Assembly (NCBI RefSeq): GCF_014649795.1
Contig: NZ_BMTS01000043.1
Coordinates: 1-43,600 of the forward strand
DNA length: 43,600 bases
Direction: 5' to 3'
Origin: Streptomyces melanogenes
GTDB lineage: Bacteria; Actinomycetota; Actinomycetes; Streptomycetales; Streptomycetaceae
Part shown: positions 15,810 to 24,505 of the stretch, one piece after another
Layout: the number at the start of each line of letters is the position of its first letter
How positions within the stretch are numbered: the first letter of the stretch is position 1
Position numbers and translations under genes: made by a program
Notes under the pieces: model-generated
Databases searched by the model: none
What the model was told of the DNA's origin: nothing
What the model saw: the letters and a program-made list of their open reading frames with translations, nothing else

Positions 15810-15912
15810 GCATGACACAGACCGTCAAGACTCCTCACATGATCGGTGTCCGGCGAGGGCGTCGGACGGAGGGGTCTGGGGAGGCCGCGCCCCTTGTGGA
15901 ACAATCCGCCGC

Positions 15913-16506
15913 ATGACCGGTCGTCGTGAGGAGTCCGCGCGGGAGAGCCGCCGCCGTCTGCTGCGGGCGGCGACGGAACTGGTGGCCGAGGCCGGCCCGA
16001 GGGCCGCGTCCGTACAGGCGGTCGCCGACCGGGCCGGGATCAGCCGGGGTTCGGTCGCCTGGCACTTCGGCTCGAAGGACGGCCTGATCGTCGAAGTGAT
16101 CGAACTCGCCTTCCGCACGGCCGAGGAGGAGTACGGCCGACGCCTGCCGCACTCCGGCCCCCTGACGTTCGACGCCCTCGTGGACGCGCACCTGGCAGTG
16201 GTCGACGCCCCGTGCGGCCGCGTGTTCGCCACGGTCCTGCCGGAGGTCCTACGGGACGAGGGCCCCCTGCGGGACGCCTACATCGAGGGGTACGAACGCA
16301 CGCGGCAGGTATGGATCGGCTACCTGGAACGCATCGTCCAGGACACCCCCGGCCTCCCCGACGCGAAGAGCCTGGCGTCGATCGTCTTCGGCACCGGCAT
16401 CGGCCTGCACACCCTGCACAACCTCGACGGCCTGGTGGACCGGGAGGCGGCGTTCGGGGCGCTCAAGGAGTTGTTCAGGCTGGCCGCGGGGGTTCGGCGG
16501 GGGTGA
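15913..16506 (+). CDS. TetR family transcriptional regulator
   Basis: A 197-residue protein with a standard TetR DNA-binding domain: SRRRLLRAATELVAEAGPRA, then ASVQAVADRAGISRGSVAWH and FGSKDGLI. The C-terminal helices (AFRTAEEEYGR onward) form the effector domain. It is divergent from the FAH/thiolase/ligase/cyclase operon and shares with it the palindrome at 15795-15809. Its most likely role is as the local repressor of that operon, released by a pathway intermediate, perhaps an acyl-CoA. No TTA codon was noticed in it. Confidence 0.88.
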   Translation: MTGRREESARESRRRLLRAATELVAEAGPRAASVQAVADRAGISRGSVAWHFGSKDGLIVEVIELAFRTAEEEYGRRLPHSGPLTFDALVDAHLAVVDAPCGRVFATVLPEVLRDEGPLRDAYIEGYERTRQVWIGYLERIVQDTPGLPDAKSLASIVFGTGIGLHTLHNLDGLVDREAAFGALKELFRLAAGVRRG

Positions 16507-16805
16507 GGTGCGGGGTGGCGGCGTTCGGGCCGATTGATTAGTCGCCCGGGCGGGGGCTGCGCATCAATCCACGAGGCGATGGGATCGCTGTGCCAAGCCC
16601 GGTACCGCCGCCCACGGGGGTGGCGCGGCACCCGGCAACAGGTGCACGCGGTCCGTGAACCAACTCCACTGCCCGTGCACCGCCGGGTCAGCGGTACCGG
16701 TGCCTTCCACGGCGACGTCGTGTCCCGGCTCGGCCACGGGCCGGGACATGACAGCCCATGCCGATCAGTCACCCGGCATCCACGTGATCACTGAATGGGG
16801 AAACA
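16507..16805. other. Intergenic region between TetR and the STAND-WD40 gene
   Basis: About 300 bp without a convincing complete gene. On the minus strand, 16564-16749 reads as 61 codons (DVAVEGTGTADPAVHG, then LLPGAAPPPWAAVPG) that weakly recall pyridoxamine-phosphate-oxidase-like proteins and may be a decayed fragment. The right end should carry the promoter and ribosome binding site (GGGGAAA) of the next gene. Confidence 0.35.
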
Positions 16806-19800
16806 GTGGGACGCAGTGAGAAGCCCCTCGATCCGGCGGACGGTCCCGTGCGGCGATTCGCCCAGGCGCTGCGGCTGCTGCGGCAGGAGGCGGGCGGTCC
16901 GACGTACCGGGGCATGGCCCGGGAGGTGGACTACTCCGCAGCCGCCCTCTCCCGTGCGGCCTCCGGGGACACCCTGCCCTCGCTCGCCGTGGCGCTGGCC
17001 TATGTGACGGCCTGCGGCGCCGACCCGGCCGGATGGGAGGAGCGCTGGCGCGAGGCGTCGCGGCAGGAGGCCGGTCAGGTCTGGGCCGACGACGAGAACG
17101 CCGTACCGCCGTTTCGGGGGCTCGCGCGGTACGAACCCGATGACGCGGACCGGTTCTTCGGGCGCGACCGGCTCACCGACGAGCTGGTCCGGACGGCCCT
17201 GGACCACCGCGTCACCGTGGTGCTCGGCCCGTCCGGCAGCGGCAAGTCGTCCTTGCTGCGCGCCGGGCTGATCCCTCGATTACGCGCGCTCGACGAACCC
17301 GGCGTACAGCCCGCCGCCGTCCGTATCCTCACGCCCGGACCGCATCCCGTCCGTGACCACGAAAGGCTCTTCGTCCCCGATGGCGCGGCGGGCGACACCT
17401 GGCTGATCGTGGACCAGCTCGAGGAGGTCTTCACCCTCTGCCACGACCTTGAGGAGCGGAACCGGTTCATCGCCCTGCTGATGGGGGCGCGCGACCCTGA
17501 GAGCCGACTGCGCGTGGTGCTGGGGACCCGCGCGGACTTCTACAGCCACTGCCTCGAACACCCCGACCTGGCCGCCGTCGTCCACGAGGCGAGCCTGCCC
17601 GTCAGACCGCTCACCCCCGCCGAGTTGCGCGAAGTCATCCTCAAGTCCACGGCGGCCGAAGGGCTGATCGTCGAACGGTCCCTGACCGCCAGGGTGCTGG
17701 AGGAGGCGACCGCCGAGCCCGGCAGTCTGCCCCTGTTGTCCCATGCCCTGCTGGAGACCTGGCGCCGACGGCGCGGGCGGACGCTGTCCCTGCAGGCGTA
17801 CGAGCTGGCCGGGGGACTGCGCGGGGCGATCACCCAGAGCGCCGAGCACGCCTACGCCCAACTCCCGGACGGTCAGGCCCAGGTCGCCCGTCAGCTGCTG
17901 CTGCGGCTGATCACGCCCGGCGCCGGAACGCCCGACACGCGGCGCCCCGCCGCCCGCGAGGAGTTGGACGCCGTCCACCCCGAGCACGCCGGTCCTGTCC
18001 TGGAACATCTGGCCCGGGCGCGCCTGGTCTCCCTGGACCAGCGGAGCGTCGACCTGACCCACGAGGCCCTGATCACCGCCTGGCCGCGGCTGCGCCAGTG
18101 GATCGAACGGGACCGCGACCGGTTGCGCGCCCACCGCCAACTCGCCGAAGCCGCCCAGGACTGGCACGACCTGGGCCGGGACTCCGACGCCCTGCTGCGC
18201 GGCACCCGCCTGGCCCAGGCGCAGACCGCGTTCGGGACGGAGGACCGGCGGATCCAACTCACCGCGCTCGAAGAGGCGTTTCTCACCGCGAGTCGGCACG
18301 CGCACCGTCGTGCCCGCCTCACACGGCGTGTGATCGCCTCCGCCCTGTCCGTCCTGGTGGTGCTCGCCCTGGTGGCGAGCGGCATCGCCTGGCAGCAAGG
18401 GCGGGCCCGCGACCAGCAGCGCCGCGAGTCGGCGGCCCGCAGCGCCGCCACGCTCGCGCAGAGCTACCTCCAGTCCGACCCGCAGACCGCCATGCGGCTG
18501 AGCCTCGCCGCCTGGAGGCTCGCGCGCGTACCGGAGGCGCGCGCCGCCCTCGTGGCCGTCGCCTCCCGCCCGGACCAGGACACCGACGTGGACGCCGACC
18601 CGGACTCCGACTCCGACGCTCCCCGCTTCCTGGACCGGTACGGCCGTACGGTGACCACCTTCGCGGGCGGCAACGCCGTGCGCCGCGACGTCGACAGCCA
18701 TCGGGTGCTGTCCTCCGATCTTCTGATCGGTGAGGGGGCGGACGTGAGCGAGGACGGCCGGACGGTGCTGCTCACGGGCCGGGCCGGTACCCGCCTGTGG
18801 CACACCGGCCAGTCCCAGCGTGACGGGCCCGAGCTGCCGGGCTCCGTCTTGACCGTCGGCAGCTTCCAGGGCGACGGCCGGGCCCTGGTGCTCACCGACT
18901 CCTACGACACGCCGTCCATCCAGGTGTGGGACGCCGCCGACCAGCGCCTACTGTTCAAGAACACGGCCGAGCATCCGCTGGACACCCACCGGACGGCGGT
19001 CAGTTCGGACGAGCGCCTCCTCGCCACGTGCGCGGCGGGTGCTTCACTCGAGGTGTGGGACATGGCGGCGAAGCGCACGCTGGCCCTGCCCCGCTCCCTT
19101 GGTGCGTACGCGCGGTGTCCCGGCAGCGGTGACGTCCACCGTATGCGGTTCACTCCCGACGGGAAGGGCCTGACCCTCATGAACAACACGGGGGTCCGTA
19201 CCTGGAACCTCACCACAGGGCGTCAAGAGCTCGTCGTCGAACAACAGGGCCTGAAGGAGGTCCGGTTCAGTGACGACGGACGGCTTCTCGCGGCGGCGAC
19301 CGGGAACGAGATCCTGATGTGGCGGACCGCCGACCCGGCGCGGCCCGTCTTCCGCTACCGGCTGGTGGACGAGAAGGCCAGCAGCTTACGACTGGACGTG
19401 GAGCGCGGGCTCCTGCGCTTCGTCGGTGGCCGCAAGAAAGGGGCGGTCCGGTCCCTGGACGTGCGCGGGATCGTGCGTGCGACGGCGGTCAAGGACCCGG
19501 TCGAGAATGCGGTGTTCAGCCCAGACGCGCGCCTGCTGGCCACCTCGGTGCGCCACGGCACCCTACGGGCGTTCCAGCTCCGTGACGGGGAGAGCGGAAA
19601 GGTCATCACCGAGCTCTCGTCCCAACCCTGCCCGGCGCACACCGAGTTCTGCGTCGGCCGGATGGCATTCAGCGCCGACGGCCGGACGCTCGCCTACGGG
19701 GTGCTGACGTGGCAACATGCGCTTCCCCGCCAGGAGATCACGCTGTACGACGTGACGAAGCGCCGTACGAAGGCCGTCGTGAACCTGACGTCGTTCGGGA

Positions 19801-20522
19801 AGCCGCGCCAGACGACACTGGACATCGCCCTGGACCCCTCGGGCAGGACCCTGCTGGCCATCCGTGAGACGGGCGAGGACCGGGTGCTCGAATCCTGGAA
19901 CACCCACGACGGCAAGTTGGCCAAGGTGGCCGACGGTCCCGGATACTCCTTCATGCTCCCTCCGACCAAGAACCAGGCCGTCACGTCGGGCGGTTACGTC
20001 ACCGACTTGACGACCGGACGCACCAGCCTGCATCCACACTCCCCGGACCTGATCTCCCTCGCCGCCGCGTCCGGTGGAGGGCTGATGGCCGCGGGGACGC
20101 AGTACCCACAGATCACCGTGTGGGACGAGGACCCGCGGCGGCACATGAAGCCGTTCTCGGTGACCGCCGACGACAGCCAGCCGATGCCCGGGGAAAGGAC
20201 GAGCATCACGGCCCTCGCCCTGTCCCGCGACGGGCACGTCCTGGCGGCGGCGGGCTCGGACGGATCGCTGCAGCTGTGGGACACCCAGACCCAACGCCCC
20301 CTCAGCGCGGCCCTGGCCACCGGCGGGGACGTCGTCCGAACCCTCGCCTTCAGCCCGGACGGCCGCTTCCTGTACGCCTCGGGCGAGCGCACACCATGGC
20401 GCTCCTACCCGCTCGCCGCCCAGGCCCTCTCCGCCGATCTCTGCCACCGAGTCCAACGCGACTTCAGCAGAGAGGAATGGCGGAAGCTGATCCCCGAGGC
20501 CTCCTACCGCAAGGTCTGCTGA
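16806..20522 (+). CDS. XRE-type HTH / STAND NTPase / WD40 membrane protein (two TTA codons)
   Basis: A 1238-residue signalling protein. The N-terminus (12-70) is a helix-turn-helix of the type FAQALRLLRQEAGG, YRGMAREVDYSAAALSRAAS. A STAND-type P-loop NTPase follows (about 115-440): Walker A GPSGSGKSSL (141-150), Walker B TWLIVDQLEEVF (198-209), and the winged-helix end RSVDLTHEALITAWPRLRQW. One membrane helix lies near 510-530 (VIASALSVLVVLALVASGIA), then a long WD40-like propeller region (about 590-1225) with units such as FSPDGRFLYASG and AAAGSDGSLQLWD. Proteins of this design act as ligand-triggered switches; the role is unknown here (signalling or defence). The GTG start follows GGGGAAACA. 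Codons 159 (17280-17282) and 861 (19386-19388) are TTA. Confidence 0.88.
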   Translation: MGRSEKPLDPADGPVRRFAQALRLLRQEAGGPTYRGMAREVDYSAAALSRAASGDTLPSLAVALAYVTACGADPAGWEERWREASRQEAGQVWADDENAVPPFRGLARYEPDDADRFFGRDRLTDELVRTALDHRVTVVLGPSGSGKSSLLRAGLIPRLRALDEPGVQPAAVRILTPGPHPVRDHERLFVPDGAAGDTWLIVDQLEEVFTLCHDLEERNRFIALLMGARDPESRLRVVLGTRADFYSHCLEHPDLAAVVHEASLPVRPLTPAELREVILKSTAAEGLIVERSLTARVLEEATAEPGSLPLLSHALLETWRRRRGRTLSLQAYELAGGLRGAITQSAEHAYAQLPDGQAQVARQLLLRLITPGAGTPDTRRPAAREELDAVHPEHAGPVLEHLARARLVSLDQRSVDLTHEALITAWPRLRQWIERDRDRLRAHRQLAEAAQDWHDLGRDSDALLRGTRLAQAQTAFGTEDRRIQLTALEEAFLTASRHAHRRARLTRRVIASALSVLVVLALVASGIAWQQGRARDQQRRESAARSAATLAQSYLQSDPQTAMRLSLAAWRLARVPEARAALVAVASRPDQDTDVDADPDSDSDAPRFLDRYGRTVTTFAGGNAVRRDVDSHRVLSSDLLIGEGADVSEDGRTVLLTGRAGTRLWHTGQSQRDGPELPGSVLTVGSFQGDGRALVLTDSYDTPSIQVWDAADQRLLFKNTAEHPLDTHRTAVSSDERLLATCAAGASLEVWDMAAKRTLALPRSLGAYARCPGSGDVHRMRFTPDGKGLTLMNNTGVRTWNLTTGRQELVVEQQGLKEVRFSDDGRLLAAATGNEILMWRTADPARPVFRYRLVDEKASSLRLDVERGLLRFVGGRKKGAVRSLDVRGIVRATAVKDPVENAVFSPDARLLATSVRHGTLRAFQLRDGESGKVITELSSQPCPAHTEFCVGRMAFSADGRTLAYGVLTWQHALPRQEITLYDVTKRRTKAVVNLTSFGKPRQTTLDIALDPSGRTLLAIRETGEDRVLESWNTHDGKLAKVADGPGYSFMLPPTKNQAVTSGGYVTDLTTGRTSLHPHSPDLISLAAASGGGLMAAGTQYPQITVWDEDPRRHMKPFSVTADDSQPMPGERTSITALALSRDGHVLAAAGSDGSLQLWDTQTQRPLSAALATGGDVVRTLAFSPDGRFLYASGERTPWRSYPLAAQALSADLCHRVQRDFSREEWRKLIPEASYRKVC

Positions 20523-20531
20523 TGCCTCGCG

Positions 20532-21002
20532 TCAGTTCATGCCGATGAACGCCGCCACGCCGAAACCGATCGCGGCGAAGCCCAGCCCCACGCACGTCAG
20601 GATCACCATCACCCCGCCGAAGAGGCAGGAGAAGACTCCCAGGCCGGGTGTGGCCTCCGCTGCCACCGCCCGGTCGGGGCGCTCCGGCAGGTACCGCACC
20701 GGCACGACGTCTCCGGCCACATACGGGTGCCGCGAGACGACCTCGGCCCGGGCGTCCCGGCCGTCCACGGTCCGGAACGCGACGATCAGGCGCCGCTGGC
20801 TGGAGGTCGGCGCGTCGGGGGAGTGGCGATGCACTATGTACGTCTCCAGGCAGCGGGCCTCCGCCACCTGCCCCTCGCGGAAGAGCCGCTTGTACTCGGA
20901 GCTCTTGCGGGCGCCCAGGACGAGCATTCCGATCCCGAAGGCGGCGAAGAGGAGTCCGATCGAGCCGAACACCACCCCGAACGCCCCGCTGAAAGCCGAC
21001 AT
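20532..21002 (-). CDS. DUF3592-like membrane protein
   Basis: A 156-residue protein with an N-terminal membrane helix (GVVFGSIGLLFAAFGIGMLV), a soluble middle and a C-terminal helix (VMVILTCVGLGFAAIGFGVA). The middle has the DUF3592 pattern: GQVAEARCLETYI, LIVAFRTVDGRDARAEV, then HPYVAGDVVPVRYLPERPDRA. The function of this family is unknown; it is common in Streptomyces. The gene converges on the STAND-WD40 gene with 9 bp between stops. Confidence 0.8.
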   Translation of the reverse strand: MSAFSGAFGVVFGSIGLLFAAFGIGMLVLGARKSSEYKRLFREGQVAEARCLETYIVHRHSPDAPTSSQRRLIVAFRTVDGRDARAEVVSRHPYVAGDVVPVRYLPERPDRAVAAEATPGLGVFSCLFGGVMVILTCVGLGFAAIGFGVAAFIGMN

Positions 21003-21036
21003 GCCTCATCCCCCTGGTCACCAGCACGCATCCGGA

Positions 21037-21085
21037 CCCGGCAACACATTTGGATCACCGGTGCTGGTGAAGATGTGCTGCCGGG
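21037..21085 (-). terminator. Long hairpin downstream of the beta-lactamase-fold gene
   Basis: CCCGGCA (21037-21043) pairs with TGCCGGG (21079-21085), CACAT (21045-21049) with ATGTG (21073-21077) after one mismatch, and an inner stem TCACC/GGTGA closes the loop. The hairpin lies 31 bp after the stop at 21116 and before the DUF3592 gene, so it probably separates the two transcripts. Confidence 0.65.
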
Positions 21086-21115
21086 CCAGGTGGTTCCCGT
21101 CAAACCGCCAGACCG

Positions 21116-22354
21116 TCAGACCGCCAGCGGGCTGTCCGGGGCCAGCGCCGCCGCGATGCGTTCGGCGACCTGCTGGGCCATGTTGCCGTCGGGCGTGGTC
21201 GCGGTCTTGGTGGCGGAGACCGCGATGGCGAGGCGGTCGGACGGGAGATACGCCTGGATGGCCGCGTAGCCCGAGAACGACGGGTTCTGCAGCACCCATC
21301 CGTTGACGACGATGACACCGAGTCCGAAGTGCTTGGCCGGGGTCTGCTTCAGACAGACCGTGGCGGGACACGTGGCGGTGCCGCCGCCGAGGCCGACCGT
21401 GCCGGGGTTGAGCAGGGTGCGGTAGGCGCGGTGCGAGAGGAGTTCACCGCTGCCGATGGCCTGCGCCGACCGGGCCAGGTCGCAGATGTGGGTGGTGATG
21501 ACCGCGCCGGGTGCGGTGGTCCACGACGGGTTCCAGAAGGTGGATTCCTCGTACGTGCCGCGCTCGGAGGTGAAGGCGTGCAGGACCGGGGTGGGGATGT
21601 CGGGGGTGAAGTTGTTCTGCGTGTCGTGCAGGCCCAGCGGGCCCGTGATCCGCTGCTCCAGGAGCTCGTCGATCCGCATGCCGGTGATCTTCTCCAGCGC
21701 GGCGATCAGGAGTACGTAGTTGGCGTGCGAGTAGCTCCAGCTGGTGCCCGGCGCGTACCAGAACGGGTGGCGCAGCGGGTATCCGACCAACTCCTCGGGG
21801 GTCCACTGGCGGAACGGGTGTGCGGCGAGCTCGGCGAGGAAGGCCGGGTCGGTGACGTAGTCGTGCAGGCCGGTGGTGTTGGTCGCCAGCATCCGCAGGG
21901 TGATCTTGCGGGCGTTGGGCAGCCGGGGCAGCCAGCGCTCCACGGTGTCGTCGAGGCGGACCCGTCCCTCCTCGACCAGCTGCAGCAGCGCCGTGCCGAT
22001 GTGGGCGAAGGCCACGGACCCGGCGCGGAAGTGCATGTCCGGCTCGGCCGGGACATTGGTCATGGACTCGCCGAGCGCGTCCGTGAGGACCTCGTGCCCG
22101 TCGACGGTGACCCGCAGCTGCACGGCCTTGAGGTGGAGTTCGTCCTTGGCCCTGCGGGCGAGGCCCAGGACCTCGCGGGCCCGGCCGTCGAGGGGGCCCC
22201 GGGTCTTCACGCAGTCGCGGTCGTCGTGGCCGGGCCCGCCCGCGTACGCGGGGGTGACGGCGGTGGTCTGGACCGTGGCGGCGAGGAGCGCGGCGCACAG
22301 CAGGGCCGTGCGGGCACGGGTGCGCAGACGGGCGGACAAGCGGGTTCGTGTCAT
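21116..22354 (-). CDS. Secreted serine-beta-lactamase-fold protein lacking catalytic motifs
   Basis: A 412-residue protein with a Sec signal peptide (RARTALLCAALLAATVQTTA, cleavage near AYA-G) and the overall pattern of class C beta-lactamase/D-Ala-D-Ala carboxypeptidase homologues: DMHFRAGSVAFAHIGTALL, VEEGRVRLDDTVERWLP, TSWSYSHANYVLLIAALEKI, ITGPLGLHDT. The catalytic signatures are altered. SxxK is S113-V-A-F116 (no Lys), YxN is Y208-S-H210, and the HxG site reads LQNPSFSGY. Penicillin-binding or hydrolase chemistry is therefore unlikely by the usual mechanism, and it may be a binding or scaffold protein. The ATG at 22354 gives a proper signal peptide. Confidence 0.82.
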   Translation of the reverse strand: MTRTRLSARLRTRARTALLCAALLAATVQTTAVTPAYAGGPGHDDRDCVKTRGPLDGRAREVLGLARRAKDELHLKAVQLRVTVDGHEVLTDALGESMTNVPAEPDMHFRAGSVAFAHIGTALLQLVEEGRVRLDDTVERWLPRLPNARKITLRMLATNTTGLHDYVTDPAFLAELAAHPFRQWTPEELVGYPLRHPFWYAPGTSWSYSHANYVLLIAALEKITGMRIDELLEQRITGPLGLHDTQNNFTPDIPTPVLHAFTSERGTYEESTFWNPSWTTAPGAVITTHICDLARSAQAIGSGELLSHRAYRTLLNPGTVGLGGGTATCPATVCLKQTPAKHFGLGVIVVNGWVLQNPSFSGYAAIQAYLPSDRLAIAVSATKTATTPDGNMAQQVAERIAAALAPDSPLAV

Positions 22355-22457
22355 GCCCGCACTATGGCGAGGGCAGGGGGAGGAAATCCGTCGAACACTC
22401 CGCATGACATGACAAACATGACCATGTGGTGCAGGCGGGCGGCGCCGCCCAGGTGAA

Positions 22458-22475
22458 GGCGCTCCCGGGAGCGCC
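22458..22475 (-). terminator. Perfect 18-bp palindrome after the two-component operon
   Basis: GGCGCTCC and GGAGCGCC surround a central CG to make an 18-bp perfect palindrome 15 bp past the lipoprotein stop. It can fold as a GC-rich hairpin and probably ends the response regulator/kinase/lipoprotein transcript. No T-tract follows. Confidence 0.55.
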
Positions 22476-22490
22476 GTGAACCTGCCCGTC

Positions 22491-22997
22491 TCACCGGTTG
22501 AGGAACTCCGCACACCGGTAGGGCCCCAGAGCGGCGCCCTCCTTCGGCCGCACGGTCACCTCGACGTCGTCGGCCCTGGTCTTCGGGTCCAGTACGGACT
22601 GGGCGCGCGCCAGTGTGCACACCAGCTGGCCCGTGCCCTGGTCGCGGCCCGACATCGCATAGGGGCCGTCGAGGCGCATCGTGACGCGGTGGCCCGTGCC
22701 GGTCACCGTGTAGCCGCCGAGCTTGCCGATCAGCGAGGTGAGCCCGTCGCGCTGCTCGGCGGGCGGCGGCCCCACGGCCAGCAGTTTCACCACCGAGTTG
22801 AGGTCCTTGACCTCCGTGTCGAGCAGCGGCACTCCGCGCAGTCCGCTGTCGGACGCGAAGTACAGGCGCATCCCGCGCGTCAGCCCGGACGCGGGCTCGC
22901 CCGCGCCCACCACACCGCTCGGCTGGACGCCGCAGCCGGTGAGGGCGATCCCCGCGATCCCCAGCGCGGCGGCCACGGCTCCTCGTCGGGCCTTCAC
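22491..22997 (-). CDS. Lipoprotein encoded with the two-component system
   Basis: A 168-residue protein with a lipoprotein signal (KARRGAVAAALGIAGIALTGC, lipobox LTGC), then a soluble domain including GLTRGMRLYFASDSGLRGVP and AQSVLDPKTRADDVEVTVRP and ending with CAEFLNR. It is the third gene of the operon, its GTG overlapping the kinase stop (GTGA), which points to a joint role, probably modulating the kinase sensor outside the membrane. The family was not identified with certainty; lipoproteins beside AfsQ- or Cse-like systems are a precedent. Confidence 0.8.
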   Translation of the reverse strand: MKARRGAVAAALGIAGIALTGCGVQPSGVVGAGEPASGLTRGMRLYFASDSGLRGVPLLDTEVKDLNSVVKLLAVGPPPAEQRDGLTSLIGKLGGYTVTGTGHRVTMRLDGPYAMSGRDQGTGQLVCTLARAQSVLDPKTRADDVEVTVRPKEGAALGPYRCAEFLNR

Positions 22998-24505
22998 CCG
23001 GCGCCCCCTTCGGTGCGTCGTGCGGGCAGGCGCAGGGTGAACACCGCGCCGCCGTGCGGCCCGTCGGCCACCTCGATCGTGCCGCCGTGCAGGCGCGCGT
23101 TCTCCAGCGCGATCGCCGTGCCCAGGCCGCTGCCCTGTCCGCTGTCGTCGGCCGCGCCCCGGGTACGGGCCGCGTCCGCCTTGTAGAACCGGTCGAAGAC
23201 CCGCTCCCGGGCCTCCGGCGGCAGCCCGGGGCCGTGGTCGGCGACCTCGAGCGTCAGCCACTCCCCGTCCGCGCCGGTCACCGTCGCGAGGGTCACGGTG
23301 ACCGGCGGGGCCCCGTGCCGCAGCGCGTTGCCCACCAGATTCGCGACGATCACGTCGATACGGCGCCGGTCGACGACCGCCCGTACGCCCTCGGGCAGCC
23401 GCGCCCGCACCCGGTCCGTCCAGCCGCGCAGCGCCAGGGACGCCCGTACGGTCTCGGCGAGGTCGGTCTCGCCGGCGTTGAGCCGGGCCGCCTTGGCGTC
23501 GAAGCGGGAGATCTCCATCAGATCCTCGACCAGCCGGGACAGCCGGGCCGTCTCCGCGCCGACGGTACGGGCCGCCCGCGCCGCGTCCGGTGGCAGCTGG
23601 TCGGCGTCCTCCTCCAGGACGGTCGCCACCATCGTCATCGCCGCCAGGGGCGTGCGCAGCTCGTGGGAGACGTCCGCGACGAAGCGGCGCGCCTTCGCCT
23701 CCTGGTCGCGCAGTTCCGCGTCGGAGGCCTGGAGCGCGTCGGCGGTCTCGTTGAACGTCCGTGCCAGGTCGGCGAGTTCGTCGTGCCCGGTGACGGCGAC
23801 CCGGCTGCCGAGGTCCCCGGTCGCGAGCTCACGGGTGGCCCGGCTCAGCTTGCGTACCGGACGCAGGACCGTTCCCGCGGCCAGCAGCGCCAGGACGGCG
23901 GCCAGCAGCACCACCGGTGCGGTGCCCGCGCGCACGGAGTCGAGCAGGGCCGCCGTGTCGTCGCGCTCGGCCCGCAGGTCGGTGATCGCGTACACCTCCA
24001 GACCGGAGGTGCGGCGGTCCCCGTCGGCGTACGCCACGGGCATGCCGACGGTCAGATAGGGCTCGCCCCGCCACATCACCCGCTGGAACCGGGCCCCCTT
24101 GCCGGTGTGCACGGCGGCGCGCAGCTCGGTGCTGATCCGGTCCCGGGTGTCGGCGAGCGTGTCGGAGGTGGCGACGAGGTCCTGGTAGCGGACGACCACG
24201 AGGCGGGCGCCGATGCCGTCCGAGACCTTCGCCGCGAGGCGGGAGAGCGCGCGCTGGTCGGGCGGCAGGTCGAAGTCGGCGGCGACCGCGGTGACCCGCT
24301 TGCGCAGGTCGTTCACGGCGGTGTTCTGGGTGCGCTGGAGGACGGCGGTGCGGGCGTCCCGGTAGGCGAGGGCGGTCGCGGTCACCGCGCTGATCAGGGC
24401 GACGACGACGAAGGTGACGACGAGCCGGGTGCGCAGCCCGCCGATGAGCCGCCGGGGGCGCCACCTGGCGCCGGCGGCGCGCTCGGGCCCGTTCCCACGG
24501 CTCAC
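22994..24505 (-). CDS. Sensor histidine kinase
   Basis: A 503-residue kinase. Membrane helix 1 lies at about 27-47 (LVVTFVVVALISAVTATALA), an extracytoplasmic sensor of about 145 residues follows, helix 2 lies at about 196-216 (PVVLLAAVLALLAAGTVLRP), then a HAMP segment. The HisKA motif FVADVSHELRTPLAAM has phospho-acceptor His281. The HATPase domain has NLVGNALRHG, VADHGPGLPPEARERVFDRF and GSGLGTAIA. It should autophosphorylate and pass the phosphate to the response regulator. The GTG start overlaps the regulator's stop (GTGA). The signal is unknown; the divergent ABC efflux operon suggests envelope or antimicrobial stress. Confidence 0.95.
   Translation of the reverse strand: MSRGNGPERAAGARWRPRRLIGGLRTRLVVTFVVVALISAVTATALAYRDARTAVLQRTQNTAVNDLRKRVTAVAADFDLPPDQRALSRLAAKVSDGIGARLVVVRYQDLVATSDTLADTRDRISTELRAAVHTGKGARFQRVMWRGEPYLTVGMPVAYADGDRRTSGLEVYAITDLRAERDDTAALLDSVRAGTAPVVLLAAVLALLAAGTVLRPVRKLSRATRELATGDLGSRVAVTGHDELADLARTFNETADALQASDAELRDQEAKARRFVADVSHELRTPLAAMTMVATVLEEDADQLPPDAARAARTVGAETARLSRLVEDLMEISRFDAKAARLNAGETDLAETVRASLALRGWTDRVRARLPEGVRAVVDRRRIDVIVANLVGNALRHGAPPVTVTLATVTGADGEWLTLEVADHGPGLPPEARERVFDRFYKADAARTRGAADDSGQGSGLGTAIALENARLHGGTIEVADGPHGGAVFTLRLPARRTEGGAG

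Noticed and set aside
16564..16749. Minus-strand 61-codon frame as a complete gene
   Set aside because: It only weakly resembles a fragment of a PNPOx-like protein, has no clear ribosome binding site and is too short; mentioned only as a possible remnant.
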